A stretch of DNA of 41,546 nucleotides. Origin: an uncultured Mycoplasma sp. Its GTDB lineage: Bacteria > Bacillota_I > Bacilli_A > Mycoplasmatales > Metamycoplasmataceae. Made by a program: the position numbers and the translations under genes. The notes below the pieces were generated by a model. The model was not told the DNA's origin and did no database searches. It saw only the letters and a program-made list of their open reading frames with translations. Each line of letters opens with the position of its first letter. Position 1 is the first letter of the stretch. Below, one piece after another: positions 10,301 through 20,858 of the stretch. The stretch lies in contig CAMQYZ010000005.1 of assembly GCA_947039505.1 (NCBI GenBank), positions 1 to 41,546 of the forward strand, given 5' to 3'.

Positions 10301-11602
10301 TGAAGAGAAGAACAAGGAATAGAAAAATCTGATTCTTTTATTGAGTTTGTATCAACTCAAATTTCAGGAACTAAAAGAACAACCGGTCAACATCCTGGTG
10401 GAATAATAATTATTCCTAAAGAATATGATGTAGAAGATTTTACTCCTATTAATTTCCCAGCAAATGATCAAGAAGCGGAATGAAAAACAACTCATTTTGA
10501 TTTTCACGCTATTCATGATAATGTTCTAAAGTTAGATTTATTGGGTCATGATGATCCTACAGCCATTAAACTATTGCAAGAATTAACTGGAGTTTTGCCG
10601 AGCGACATTCCATTTTCTGATCCTAAAATAATAAAAATGTTTTCTTCAACAGAACCATTAGGAATTACACCAGAAGATATAAATGGAGAAAAAACAAGTG
10701 CGATAGGAATTCCTGAATTTGGAACAAAATTTGTTAGAAAGATGTTAATTACAGCCAACGTATCTTCATTTGCTGATCTAGTATCTGTATCAGGTCTTTC
10801 TCATGGTACAGATGTTTGAAGTGGAAATGCTGAAGATTTAATTAAAACTCACAATTTAAAACTAAAAGATTTAATTTCGTGTCGTGATGACATAATGGTG
10901 TTTTTAATTCAAAAAGACATAGATCCACTAAAGTCTTTTCAGATTATGGAAAAAGTAAGAAAGGGGATGGGACTAACTTCAGAAGAAGAATTATTGCTTG
11001 TTACACACGGAGTCCCACAATGATTAATAGATTCTCTTAAAAAAATAAAATATATGTTCCCTAAAGCTCATGCTACAGCTTATGTAATGATGGCTTGAAG
11101 AGTTGCTTGATTTAAATTATACTTTCCTCTTGAGTATTATGCTTCATATTTTTCTACTAGGTCAGATCATTTTGATATTAAAATATTAACTACTGATAAA
11201 AACGCTATAGTTCTAAAATTAAGAGAATTGTTATCTAGACAAAACAAACGCGATGAAAACAAATTAACATCCAAAGAACAAGCCTTAATTATAAATTTGG
11301 AAGTTGCTAATGAAATGTTTGCTAGAGGGTTTATCATTCAAAATATTGATTTATATAAATCTGATTCTTATAAATGATTAATAGAAAAAGAAACAAAGTC
11401 ACTAATACCTCCATTTATTAGTTTGGATGGTTTGGGAAATGCTGCAGCAGAATCTATTGTTGAAGCTCGTAAAGATGGTGATTTTTATTCTATTCAAAAT
11501 TTTTCTAAAAGAACGCAGGTAAACAAAACTATTATTGTTAAAATGAAAGAAATGAAAATATTTAAACAATTAGATGAAACGGATCAAACAACATTATTTT
11601 AA
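7301..11602 (+). CDS. polC: DNA polymerase III alpha subunit PolC, Gram-positive type
   Basis: Replicative polymerase with proofreading exonuclease, 1433 residues, the normal length for the family. Order: N-terminal domain; OB fold near 220-310; a PHP domain split around a DEDD exonuclease with DLETTG (406), [10 protein letters not shown] and HRADYDAEV; a zinc-binding segment (C899, C902, C924, C927); the palm motif PDIDLNF with Asp954 and Asp956; and a C-terminal TDQTTLF, which looks like a sliding-clamp binding peptide. Many TGA codons are read as Trp (for example 8828, 9860, 10301, 10817). The PHP metal ligands are missing: SIRT instead of HLH-S, VDL instead of TDH, GST instead of GxE, DVRYL instead of NVHYL. 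Exonuclease and polymerase motifs are intact. Confidence 0.98.
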
Positions 11603-11609
11603 ATTAAGT

Positions 11610-12233
11610 TTATAAGATTTTTGTTCCATGAACTTGAGTGGCTTTGGTTAGAGAAGTTATTTCTTCATAATTATCTTTTGTAACACTTCCACCAATCAAA
11701 ATTTCAATTTTATCGCCAAATTCTTTAATAATATCTTTGATAGAATCAATATTATTTATTGCAGATGAATTACCGCCTTTTGTTAGGACTCTATTAAATC
11801 CCATTTCTATCAATATAGGAAAATCTCTTTTGTAATTACTCAATGAATCAATAGCCATATGAAAATCATATTTACAACCATCTAAATTTTTAATTAAGGT
11901 TTTACAAGCGTTTATGTCAATTTCGTTATTTTCATTTATAAACCCAAAAATAAATTCTGTTGCACCATTGCTTTTAAATTCATTTATTTGATCAATCATT
12001 AAAGTTATTTCATCTTTATTTGCGAAAAAATTATCATTAGTTCTAATCATAATTACTTGATGAATGTTGGAGTTATTTTTAATATAATTGAATAATTCAA
12101 TCTTAGGAGTTAATCCCCCTTTTGATAGATCATGACAGGTTTCAAATCTATCAACTTTTTTTTCTATAAAATATTTAGCTGTTTCTAAGTTATCTATACA
12201 CGCTTCTTTTGTGATGGTTATTTTTTGTTTCAT
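11610..12233 (-). CDS. cutC: CutC family protein (copper homeostasis family)
   Basis: TIM-barrel protein of 207 residues, shorter than the roughly 240-250 of enterobacterial CutC. The family pattern is clear: VDRFETCHDLSKGGLTP (family: R-x-E-L-C-xx-L-xx-GG-x-TP), VIMIRTND, FIFGFINENNEID, YDFHMAIDS (family FHRAfD) and VLTKGGNSSA. The real function of CutC is uncertain even in well-studied bacteria. The gene faces polC (7-bp gap) and diverges from nagB across 88 bp. A TATAAT at 12243-12248 lies 9 nt before the ATG with no ribosome binding site, suggesting a leaderless message. A link with amino-sugar use is only a positional hint. Confidence 0.88.
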   Translation of the reverse strand: MKQKITITKEACIDNLETAKYFIEKKVDRFETCHDLSKGGLTPKIELFNYIKNNSNIHQVIMIRTNDNFFANKDEITLMIDQINEFKSNGATEFIFGFINENNEIDINACKTLIKNLDGCKYDFHMAIDSLSNYKRDFPILIEMGFNRVLTKGGNSSAINNIDSIKDIIKEFGDKIEILIGGSVTKDNYEEITSLTKATQVHGTKIL

Positions 12234-12242
12234 AATTATTAA

Positions 12243-12248
12243 ATTATA
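12243..12248 (-). promoter_or_regulatory. -10 box of cutC; predicted leaderless start
   Basis: The minus strand reads TATAAT, 9 nt upstream of the cutC ATG (12231-12233). The cutC-nagB intergenic region (12234-12321) must also hold the nagB promoter, for which I see only weak candidates. Confidence 0.45.
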
Positions 12249-12321
12249 TATATTTTGAGTTAAAGTGTTAAAATTAAAGATATAAAAATTATTAAATTAA
12301 AGAAAAAAGGATATTATAAAA

Positions 12322-13074
12322 ATGAGTTTAAAAAAGAAATCAAACATTCAATTTAAAGGATTTGAAAATAGTGTGCAAGCATCAAATTTTGTTGCTTTAG
12401 AAATGCTTAAAGAAATCAAGAAAAATACAAAATTAAATTTAGGTTTAGCAACTGGTTCAACACCTATGGCTTTATATAAATTATTGATTAATGACTTTCA
12501 TGAAAGTGGAACACCTTGAACAAATGTTTCTACATATAATTTAGATGAATATATAGGACTTCCGGATGGTCATCCACAATCATATAAAGAATTTATGTTT
12601 CACCAATTATTTTCACATGTGGAAATGAATTTGGATAATACACACTTTCCTACAACAGAGCAAAATTATGATGCGTTAATAGAAAGTAATGGTGGAATAG
12701 ATATTCAAATATTAGGTATTGGAGTAAATGGACACATTGGGTTCAATGAACCAGGATCGGCATTAAAATCATTGACTAGAGTGGTTGATTTAACAGAGGA
12801 AACAATTCAGGTAAATGCTGCAAAATTCTTTAAAAAAGATACTTCTCAAGTTCCTAAACAAGCTATTTCAATGGGATTAGAATCAATATTAAAAACCAAA
12901 AAAATATTCTTATTGGCTTTTGGTCTTTCTAAAAAAGAAGCAATGCACAAATTGTATAATGCTAAAAAATTTGATGTTAATTTTCCAGCAAGCGCTTTGT
13001 TAAAACATAATGATGTAACCGTGGTTTATGACAAAGAAACAGAACTTGACAAAGAGATAGAACTTGATTTATAA
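12322..13074 (+). CDS. nagB: Glucosamine-6-phosphate deaminase
   Basis: Converts glucosamine-6-phosphate to fructose-6-phosphate and ammonia, feeding amino sugars into glycolysis. 250 residues, normal for the short form. Motifs: LGLATGSTPMALYKLL (phosphate loop), YNLDEYIGL, the catalytic block GIGVNGHIGFNEPGS with the active-site His, and the C-terminal LLAFGLSKKEAMHK. One TGA is read as Trp near residue 66. It starts with ATG behind AAAAAAGGA. Its end overlaps nagA by 11 nt, so the two form an operon. Confidence 0.97.
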
Positions 13075-14221
13075 AAATGGTTTAATTACTACTAAAGACT
13101 TTTCATTTATTGGTTTTATAGAAATAGATGATTCTGGTGTAATTATACAAATTGAAAAAGGAGAAACTTCTCAAGAAGGTATTGATTGCAAGGGTCAAAT
13201 TATCATGCCCGGTTTTATAGACTCACATACTCATGGTGGTTATGGAATGGCATTTGATGATTTATCTTTAGACTCATTTAATGATGTTTATCTTAATTAT
13301 TTAAATAATTTAATTCAAGAAGGTGTTGTTGCTTTTGTAGGAACGACAGTAACTTCGACATTAGAGAAATTAGAAAAATCTTCTTTGTTGATTAATAATT
13401 TATCTAAACAAAATAATAATTTACCCAAATTGTGTGCTTGGTATTATGAAGGACCATTTATTAGTAAAACTAAAAAAGGAGCTCATGAAGAAGAATTAAT
13501 TATTCCGATTAATGAATCTTTTTTAAAGACTATAAAAAATAATGTTGCAATTCCGATCGTGTTTACTGTTGCTCCTGAGATAGATTCAAATATTTCATTG
13601 ATCAAGAAATATGAAAATGATTTTATATTTGCTTTAGGTCATTCTAATGCTAATTTTGTTGATGCTAAAAAATCGTTAAAAAATGGAATAACTAGAATTA
13701 CTCATTTATATAATGCTATGAGTGGTTTTCATCATCATGATTTAGGAATTGTTAATGCTATAATGAACAAAGAATACAAAGACAATTTAAATATTGAAAT
13801 TATTACCGATGGTGTTCACGTTGATGATGAAGTCATAAAGTATTCATATAAAAATTTTGATATCAAAAATATTTCTATTGTTTCTGATTCATTACCTCCC
13901 AAAGGTTATAAAGACGGAAATTATAAATTGGGCAATTTACCTATAGAAAAAAGAGGCAATTGATTTTATTTAGAAGGAACTGAAACTCTTTCTGGTGGTG
14001 CTTGTCCGTACATTTTTTTAGTAAATCATTTTAAACAAGCCACTAATTGCTCATTAGAAGAACTAGTTTTAGTTTCATCTTATAATGCAGCAAGAAACCT
14101 TAATCTTGATGATAATTTTGGTGATTTAATTATTGGTAAAAAAGCAAATATAGTTTTTTTATCAAGTGATAAAGAAATGAAATATCTTCAATCGTTTATA
14201 AATGGTCATCTTTGAAAATAA
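13064..14221 (+). CDS. nagA: N-acetylglucosamine-6-phosphate deacetylase
   Basis: Removes acetate from GlcNAc-6-phosphate and supplies NagB. About 385 residues of the amidohydrolase superfamily. Metal and catalytic motifs are present: PGFIDSHTHGG, YEGPFIS with the conserved Glu, LGHSNA, THLYNAM, ITDGVHVD and VSDSLPPKG with the catalytic Asp; SGGACP lies near the end. The likely start is TTG 13064, inside the end of nagB, after AAAGAGAT. It gives the usual MIYKNG beginning and no later ATG fits the family start. The last two codons before TAA are Trp (TGA) and Lys. It converges with gpx, with 2 bp between stop codons. Confidence 0.95.
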
Positions 14222-14235
14222 AATTATATTATTTT
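14215..14235. terminator. AT-only hairpin between nagA and gpx
   Basis: AAAATAA (14215-14221) pairs with TTATTTT (14229-14235) over a 7-nt loop. It covers the nagA stop and the gpx stop. The stem has no G-C pair, so it is at best a weak bidirectional terminator. Confidence 0.3.
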
Positions 14236-14700
14236 AACAATATCTTTTTCTATTTTTTTAGGTGTAGTTAGAGATGGATATCTTTTAATGATTTCGCCTT
14301 TTTTATTAATTAAAAATTTTTCAAAATTTCATTTTATTTCATTTTTTTTGTCACTTCAAGGCAAACTTTCTGTTAAAAATTTATATAAAGGAGATTGGTT
14401 ATCTCCTTTAACATCAATTTTAGAAAAGATTTCAAAAGTGACATCATATTTTAATTGACAAAAATCCTTAATCTCTTGGTTGGTTTCAAATTCTTGATTT
14501 CTAAATTGTGTGCAAGGAAATCCTAAAATTACCAAACCACTATCTTTATAACTATTATAGAGTTTTTCTAAACCTTTGTATTGGATTGAAAATCCACACT
14601 TACTTGCTACATTAACTATTAAAATTATTTTGTCTTTAAAGTTGTTAAAATCAATTTCATCTCCTGAAATATTTTTTAATTTAAAATTATATATTGACAC
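14224..14700 (-). CDS. Glutathione peroxidase family (thiol peroxidase)
   Basis: About 158 residues, the usual length of bacterial GPx-like proteins. The catalytic tetrad is visible: Cys in NVASKCGFSIQY (Cys, not selenocysteine), Gln in GFPCTQFRNQE, and Trp and Asn in WNFEKFLI. The end, which includes WNFEKF, is only reached by reading TGA as Trp. Start is GTG 14698-14700 with AAAAGAGA upstream on the minus strand. Enzymes of this type usually take electrons from thioredoxin and reduce hydroperoxides; whether this cell has glutathione cannot be judged. It is divergent from the permease gene and convergent with nagA. Confidence 0.93.
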
Positions 14701-14778
14701 ATCAATCTCTTTTCATACTTAATGATATATTATTTTTTTAATGTTTAAATGATTAAAGATAAAATTAATCTTTTGTTA

Positions 14779-14784
14779 TATAAT
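14779..14784 (+). promoter_or_regulatory. -10 box of the permease gene
   Basis: TATAAT 21 nt before the permease ATG, leaving room for the AAGGA ribosome binding site at 14796-14800. Confidence 0.5.
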
Positions 14785-14805
14785 TAATTCTAAATAAGGA
14801 CAAAT

Positions 14806-16455
14806 ATGCAAGAACAAAATTTTAAAAAACTAGGTTTCTTTTCAGCTTTTGCGATATGTATTGGTTCAATTGTTGGTATTGGGATTTTCTTCAAAAATGG
14901 CAGCATAGCAGGAAATGTTGAAGGTAATGGTGCGGCTTGAATTTCAACATGAATTATTTCAGGAATTATAGCTCTTTTAGTAGCTGTTCATTTCGGAAAA
15001 ATAGCTATGGTTAAAAATAAAGGTTCAGCTGGTTTATCCAGTTGAGCTCAGAGAGTTAGTACTAGTAAACAAAATTGATTTAGACATTTAGTTACAACTA
15101 ATTATTCTTTTTTTTACAATTCTATTATGCTAGTTGTTTTGTCATTTTTTACTACGGAAATATTTTTTCAATTTTTGAAAACTATTAATAAAAATATTGA
15201 AGTTCCTTTATATGCTATTGCAATTGTTGCATTAATTATGTTATGTTTTATGACTTTGATGAATAAAATATCAGTTAAGGCTTCTGGTGGTTTTGCTTTG
15301 GCTACAACATTTTTAAAATTTATTCCTTTGGTTATTGCAATGATTGTTGGTATTATTTTACCGAACGAACATAATGCAGGAGGAACAAATGGATTTATCC
15401 CTCCTGTTTCTGTTTCTGCCTTTGATTCTTTAAAAGGAATTATGAAATCATTACCAGCCGCTTTATTTGCCTTTGATGCTTTTGCAGGTGTAGGATCTAT
15501 GTCTAGGAAAATTAAAGGTGGAGAAAAAGTAGTTTCTAAAGTTATTGTTTTAAGTATGTTGCTTGTAGTTATTGCTTATTTGCTAATTTCTATATCTGCA
15601 ATTTTACATTACAGCATAGAAGACGGATCAAGCATTGAACAAATGTTTGCTGATATTTTTAGTAAAGAAGTTGCTTATGGAATGAAAATATTTGTAATGT
15701 TTTTCTTATTTATTTCTGCAGCAGGAACCACAAATGCAATTGGGGCTGCAACATTGTCAGAATTTGAAAATATTTCACTTTCAGAAAAAATATTTTATTC
15801 AAGACAACTAAATTTAAAATATAATTATAAAACAACAGGTTTAATATATTATATAGCATCAATTTTATTTTGAGCATGTATAGCTTACATCCCAGCGATT
15901 ATAATGAATTCAGATGCATTTATAGATGGTTTGTCCAACTTTCCTGTGCTCTTCTTTTTCTTTGTTTATGCAATATTGATATTTCTATATTGAAAAAATG
16001 TTTTTATGCCTAAATATGGAAAAGGTTTGAAAAAGCAAAGTTTTCAGAAAACATTACATTTAGATAAAGAGAATAGAATTAATTTCAAAAAAGGCAAAAT
16101 ACAAGATGCACCAAAACCCGGAGTATATACTGCCTTGGTTTTCACATCTGTGATTGGAGTTTTTTTGATGTTGATATTAAGTGTTATTTTTGTTATGATT
16201 GATGCAGTTAACAAGCCCTTTGAAGGATCTTCGTGAGGTTTTTTAAATAAAACAACACCTATATCTAATTTAATGGTATTTATTTTGCATCTTGTTTTTG
16301 GTTTTGTATTTATTTTAATACCAACAATAAATTATTTATTGTTTTGAACTAAAAATGAAAAAAATATTTTTGAAGATATTGATATTGAATTATATTCTCA
16401 AAATAGAGATGAAAAAACTCTTGTATTAGAAACAAGAGTTATTGATTTAAATTAA
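14806..16455 (+). CDS. APC family amino acid permease
   Basis: About 549 residues with roughly 12 hydrophobic spans. The N-terminal span SAFAICIGSIVGIGIFFKNG carries the Gly-rich GxGIF signature of the amino acid-polyamine-organocation superfamily. The second span region (GSAGLSSWAQ) and a later ALFAFDAFAGVGSMS also fit. A long cytosolic loop of about 60 charged residues lies between late spans (near 16006-16100). The substrate cannot be told from sequence. Start is ATG 14806 behind AAGGA. Several TGA codons are Trp, including in the AAWISTWII part of span 2. The stop codon overlaps that of the M42 peptidase gene, and its last codons carry a hairpin (16416-16440) that fits a terminator for the opposite strand. 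Confidence 0.9.
16416..16440 (-). terminator. Intrinsic terminator of the M42 peptidase gene, inside the permease CDS
   Basis: A perfect 9-bp stem, AACTCTTGT/ACAAGAGTT, with a 7-nt loop. On the minus strand it is followed by a T run (GAGTTTTTTC), 12 nt after the M42 stop. It lies within the last codons of the permease gene on the other strand. Confidence 0.65.
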
Positions 16456-17540
16456 TTGTATTTAATTTTGGTATCAAATGTTTTTTGATCTAATTTTAAT
16501 ATTATTTGTTCTATTAAATCAATTACTGAATGTAAATCATCTAGGTGAGAAACACCCAAGGGAGAGTGTAAATATCTTTGGGGTATTGATATTGTGATAG
16601 TTGCAACACCATTTGAACCATATTGTAGCTCTGCAGCATCTGTTCCACCACCTTGAGCAACATATTTATATGCTTTAATTTTATTTTCTTTAGCAATGTT
16701 CATAATAAAATCAACTAATTTGGGGTCCATTAGTGTACCTCCATCTTTGATTCTTAGAGCCGCTCCATCTCCTAATTTTTGTATTCCAGGAATTGCTCCA
16801 AATGTATCATGAGAAGCACAAGTATCAATGGCAATAGCTACGTCAGGTTTTATTTTAGAAACAGATGTTTTAGCGCCTCTAGTTCCAACTTCTTCTTGTG
16901 TTGTGCCAACGAAATAAGTTGTATTGGGCAAAGTTTTATCTCTTAACCTCAATATTAATTCATGCATAACTGCAATTCCTGCTCTATTATCCATTGCCTT
17001 TCCTGCTACATATTTTTCATCTTTACCAAATGAAAAAACATCTCCAGTTAAGCAAACCCTATTACCAACTTCAACACCTTGATCAATAGCATCTTTTTTA
17101 GAAGTAAAACCCGCATCTAAAAAAAGTTCTTTTAATTCCGGAGCTTTAGATCTTTTTTCAATTTCTAAAATATGAATTGAAGTATGACCAAATATTCCGT
17201 TAACTGTTTTTTCGTTTTGCAAATATAAAATTCCCTTGGTCCCAATTACTGTTAATGGTCAAATACCACCAATCATAGATAAAGTTATTTGACCATTATC
17301 AAGAATATCTTGAACAATAAAACCAACTTCATCCATGTGTGCAGCAATCTGAATAATTGGTCCTGTTTGCTTTTCTTTGTGGCTGATAATCATTGAGCCC
17401 AATCCATCTCTTTCATAAACTAAATTGCTATTTAGACTAGTTTTTAGTTCTTTAGCAATCTCTTCTTCATATCTTGACATTCCTTGAATATCCATATATG
17501 TTTTTAATTTTTCTAATAATTTTTCATCTTTTTTGTTCAT
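16452..17540 (-). CDS. M42 family metallopeptidase (glutamyl aminopeptidase/PepA type)
   Basis: Cytosolic di-zinc aminopeptidase of about 362 residues, trimming peptides taken up from the host. Metal and catalytic residues can be placed: His68 in AAHMDEVGF, Asp184 in GKAMDNRAG, the catalytic pair Glu216/Glu217 in TTQEEVGTRGA, Asp239 in AIDTCASHDT and the C-terminal His in RYLHSPLGVSHLDD. One TGA near residue 94 is Trp. It starts with ATG 17540 on the minus strand, preceded by TAGGTTAA and a TATAAT at 17563-17568. It ends by a 4-bp stop-codon overlap with the permease gene. It is divergent from apt. Confidence 0.94.
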
Positions 17541-17562
17541 GTTATTAACCTACTTTATATTA

Positions 17563-17568
17563 ATTATA
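17563..17568 (-). promoter_or_regulatory. -10 box of the M42 peptidase gene
   Basis: The minus strand reads TATAAT, 22 nt before the ATG, leaving room for a ribosome binding site (AGTAGGTT). Confidence 0.45.
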
Positions 17569-17627
17569 ACAATTATCAAATATTATTTTATCTAGTTATT
17601 TTTTTAAAAAAGATTTGTGATTTTTAG

Positions 17628-17636
17628 TGATATAAT
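17628..17636 (+). promoter_or_regulatory. Extended -10 box of apt; predicted leaderless start
   Basis: TGATATAAT (TG-N-TATAAT) ends 11 nt before the apt ATG at 17648. Transcription 6-8 nt after the box would leave about 4 nt of leader, and no ribosome binding site is present. Confidence 0.55.
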
Positions 17637-17647
17637 TATTTCATATT

Positions 17648-18157
17648 ATGAACTTAGAAAAATATATTACAAATGTTCCTGACTTTCCAGAAAAAGGCAT
17701 CAATTTCAAAGACATATCTCCATTATTAGCAAATGGAGAAGCTTTGAATTATAGTGTTATGAAGATGGTGGATTATTCCCGAGATGCAGATATTATATTG
17801 GGTCCAGATGCTAGAGGTTTTTTGTTTGGAACACCTGTTGCAGCAATACTTGCAAAGCCTTTTGTGATGGTGAGAAAACAAAAAAAATTACCTGGTGAAG
17901 TTATACAGAAAGAATATGCTTTAGAATATGGCGAAAAAAATATTTTAGAAATTCAGGCAAACAGAATTCAACCGGGACAAAAAGTTATTATTATTGATGA
18001 TGTTTTGGCAACCGGAGGAACAACAAAAGCTATTATAGATTTGGTGGAATCTCAAGGTGGAATTGTTTTAAAAATTATTTTCTTATTAGAATTAATTGAA
18101 CTTCATGGTGCAAATAAATTTGATGGAATCGAAGTTATGTCACTAATAAAAATATAA
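17648..18157 (+). CDS. apt: Adenine phosphoribosyltransferase
   Basis: Purine salvage enzyme making AMP from adenine and PRPP, needed where purine synthesis is absent. 169 residues, standard for the family. Motifs: NVPDFPEKGINFKDISPLL at the N-terminus, LGPDARGFLFGTP, VRKQKKLPG, and the PRPP loop VIIIDDVLATGGTTKA with the two acidic residues. The start is ATG 17648 just after the extended -10 box. It precedes pepF by 22 nt and they are probably co-transcribed. Confidence 0.97.
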   Translation: MNLEKYITNVPDFPEKGINFKDISPLLANGEALNYSVMKMVDYSRDADIILGPDARGFLFGTPVAAILAKPFVMVRKQKKLPGEVIQKEYALEYGEKNILEIQANRIQPGQKVIIIDDVLATGGTTKAIIDLVESQGGIVLKIIFLLELIELHGANKFDGIEVMSLIKI

Positions 18158-18179
18158 AATAAAAATAAATGAGGATGTT

Positions 18180-20009
18180 GTGAAAGAATATAAAAAATAC
18201 AAAGATATACCCGAAAAATACAGATTTGATTTAGATTATTTATTAGATGGTGACAAAATAGAAGATTTAATTTTGCAATATTTTGATTTGATAGAGATTG
18301 ATATTGTTGAAAAAGATTCCAAATATGACACAGCAGATTCTTATTTAAAACATATTAAGAATAGTGAAAAATCTTCCATTCTTGCTAATAAAATATCTAA
18401 TTACATTAGTAATAATATAAGTGTTAATGTAATATCGCCAGAATTTAACAAACTCCAAGATGATTTAGAATTTAAGTTATTTGAATTTAATAAAAGATTG
18501 GGGTCAGAAACAAATAGATTTTTTGATAATGAAAAAAAACTTCGAGAATGAATAAAATTACCTGAATTTCAAAACTATAAAAAAGATATTGTTTTTGTTT
18601 TGGATGGCAGAATGCATAAATTACCAAATGAAATAGAAGAATTTGTTAAAAAAATATCAAGAGCAGAAATAAGTGCTAGTGATGTTTTTAGTATTCTTTA
18701 TAATTCTGAATTAAATTATAAAGAGGCTATTTCTAAAACGGGAAAAAAAATAAAAATTACATTGGCAAATCGCACATCTCTTTTAAAATCTAAAGATGAA
18801 TTAATTCGTAAATCAACATACAACAATTGAAACAATGCTTATTTGCAACACAAAGGAACTTTTGCAAATCTTTTATATCAACATTTTAAAAATATTTCAA
18901 CTTGATCTATAGAGAGAAAATATGAATCTAGTATATCTACTTTAATAGATGAAGATCAAGTTGATACAAAACTCTTAACAACTTTATATAACTCTGTTCA
19001 AACAAACAATTACCATTTCCAAAAATTTTATAATTTAAAAAAATCATTTTTTGCTATTAAATTTAATAAACCTATGAAAGCTTGAGATTCATTATTGCCT
19101 CTTGTAAATTCAGACACGAATTATACAATTGAACAAATGCAAAAAGAAGTTCATTTATCTTTGAAACCAATGGGTTTAGAATATCAAGATAAAGTTCAAG
19201 AAATGTTTGATAATAGGTGAATAGATTATATTCCAGTAGATAATAAGAGAACAGGCGCATATTCTATTGGTGGTTCTTTTGGTTTAGATAAGAAATATAT
19301 TTTGATGAATTTCGATGAATCTATTAGATCTGTGGCTACACTAGCTCATGAAATAGGTCACTCTATGCATTCTTATTATTCAGATAATGAACAACCAATT
19401 AACTTAGCTTCATATCCCATATTTTTAGCTGAAATAGCATCAATTTTTAATGAACTAATGCTTCAAGATTATTTATTAAGTAACACCAAAGATGATAAAT
19501 TGAAATTTCATCTTTTGTCAGAAGCTATAGAAGACTTTGAGGGAACGGTTAGAAGACAAACTATGTGATCAAATTATGAATATGATTTATATAATTTGAT
19601 TGATGAAGGAAAATCTGTTTCAACATTTGATGCAATAAAAGAAGTTTATGCTAATAATGCAAAAAAATATGCACTTAAAAAGAATCCAAAATTTGATAAG
19701 GATAGTCAGTTAATTGCTTCTGTAATAGTCCCACATTTTTATTATGATTTCTATGTTTATAAATATGCTATCGGATTTGTAGTTGCTAATGCTTTTTTTC
19801 AAAAATATAAAAAAGATGGAAAACCTGCCTTGGAAAATTACATCAATAATTTTTTAAAAGCTGGCGGAAGTGATTGACCTGTTGAAATTTTAAAGAAAGC
19901 CGGAATTGATCTTTATGATTCAAATATTTATAATGAAGCTTTTGATGTTTTAAAATCTAAGATAGATGAATATGAAAGAATAGGAAAAAAATTATTTAAG
20001 AAAAAATAA
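18180..20009 (+). CDS. pepF: Oligoendopeptidase F (M3B)
   Basis: Cytosolic zinc endopeptidase of about 609 residues cutting short peptides. The zinc site HEIGHSMH begins at His390, and the third ligand is Glu418 in [11 protein letters not shown]. The N-terminal helical part is of the M3B type ([11 protein letters not shown]), and the C-terminal [16 protein letters not shown] is typical of PepF. Several TGA codons are Trp. The start is GTG 18180 with GAGGAT 6 nt upstream. It follows apt and faces cof with a 3-bp gap between stop codons. It likely works with the M42 aminopeptidase in peptide use. Confidence 0.96.
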
Positions 20010-20012
20010 TAA

Positions 20013-20831
20013 TTATCTATTAACTAATTCAATTATTTTTTTGGCAATAGCATTACTATTATTATCACCAATTTTGGTTGGCAAAATAGCAATTAAGTCA
20101 TCTGTAGAATTTTTCATAGGAAAACCTAATTCACCAGCATTTTGTAACATTTCCAAATCATTTCCTGAATCGCCAAAAGTTGCAATATTTTTTTCATCAA
20201 TGTTTAAAGTATTGGCTAAAAATTGTAAACCAGTTCATTTCGATATCCCCAACGGATTAATATCAATAAAAATACCATTAGTTAAAAAAACACTTTGAAT
20301 ATTTTCAAACATGTTTTGTATTATAGGGAAATTTTTTTTACATGAATCAATAGTTCCTAAAAGTGAAAGTTGTGTAATTGATTCGTTATTTTGAAGAATT
20401 TTACTATTTGGATTATCATTAATAAATTCAGTAATTGTTTTATGAAGTTTATCATCAATAGTGATGGTGTTTTCAAGTCTAGCTTTAGGTCATGTATAAG
20501 TTGCTTTATCTGTATGCATAGAAAAAGAAAAATTATTATTTTTAGCGAATTCCATTATTTCAAAATAATATTTGGGATGAATGGTTTTTAAATCAATAAT
20601 CTTATTATTTTTGATATCTTTAACCAAAGATCCATTATTGCAAACTAAATAATTAACATCAGGCATCATTTTTAATAAATCTTTTGTTCTAGAAAGAGAT
20701 CTTCCGGTTGCAATAACTACATTGTGTTTTTTTGATATGGCATATTTAAAAGCGTTATTTGTTTCTTTATTAGGAACTCCTTGATCATTTAATATTGTCC
20801 CATCTACATCTGTAGCAAATATCATTTTCAT
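20013..20831 (-). CDS. Cof-type HAD-superfamily hydrolase
   Basis: About 272 residues with the HAD type IIB layout: motif I FATDVDGTILND (nucleophile Asp), motif II VVIATGRS, the conserved Lys in GISKWTGLQFLA, and motif III/IV NIATFGDSGNDLEML. These are cytosolic sugar-phosphate or nucleotide phosphatases; the substrate cannot be told. I chose ATG 20829-20831 because AAAGAGG sits 5-11 nt upstream on the minus strand; a second ATG two codons later is possible. Two TGA codons are Trp. It is the last gene of the dnaX operon, 27 nt after rsmI. Confidence 0.92.
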
Positions 20832-20858
20832 AAAACCTCTTTTATTTAGTTCTAACAA

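Noticed and set aside
7301-11602. polC appearing as several broken fragments
   Set aside because: All breaks are in-frame TGA codons in one frame with motifs continuing across them; with TGA as Trp it is a single intact gene.
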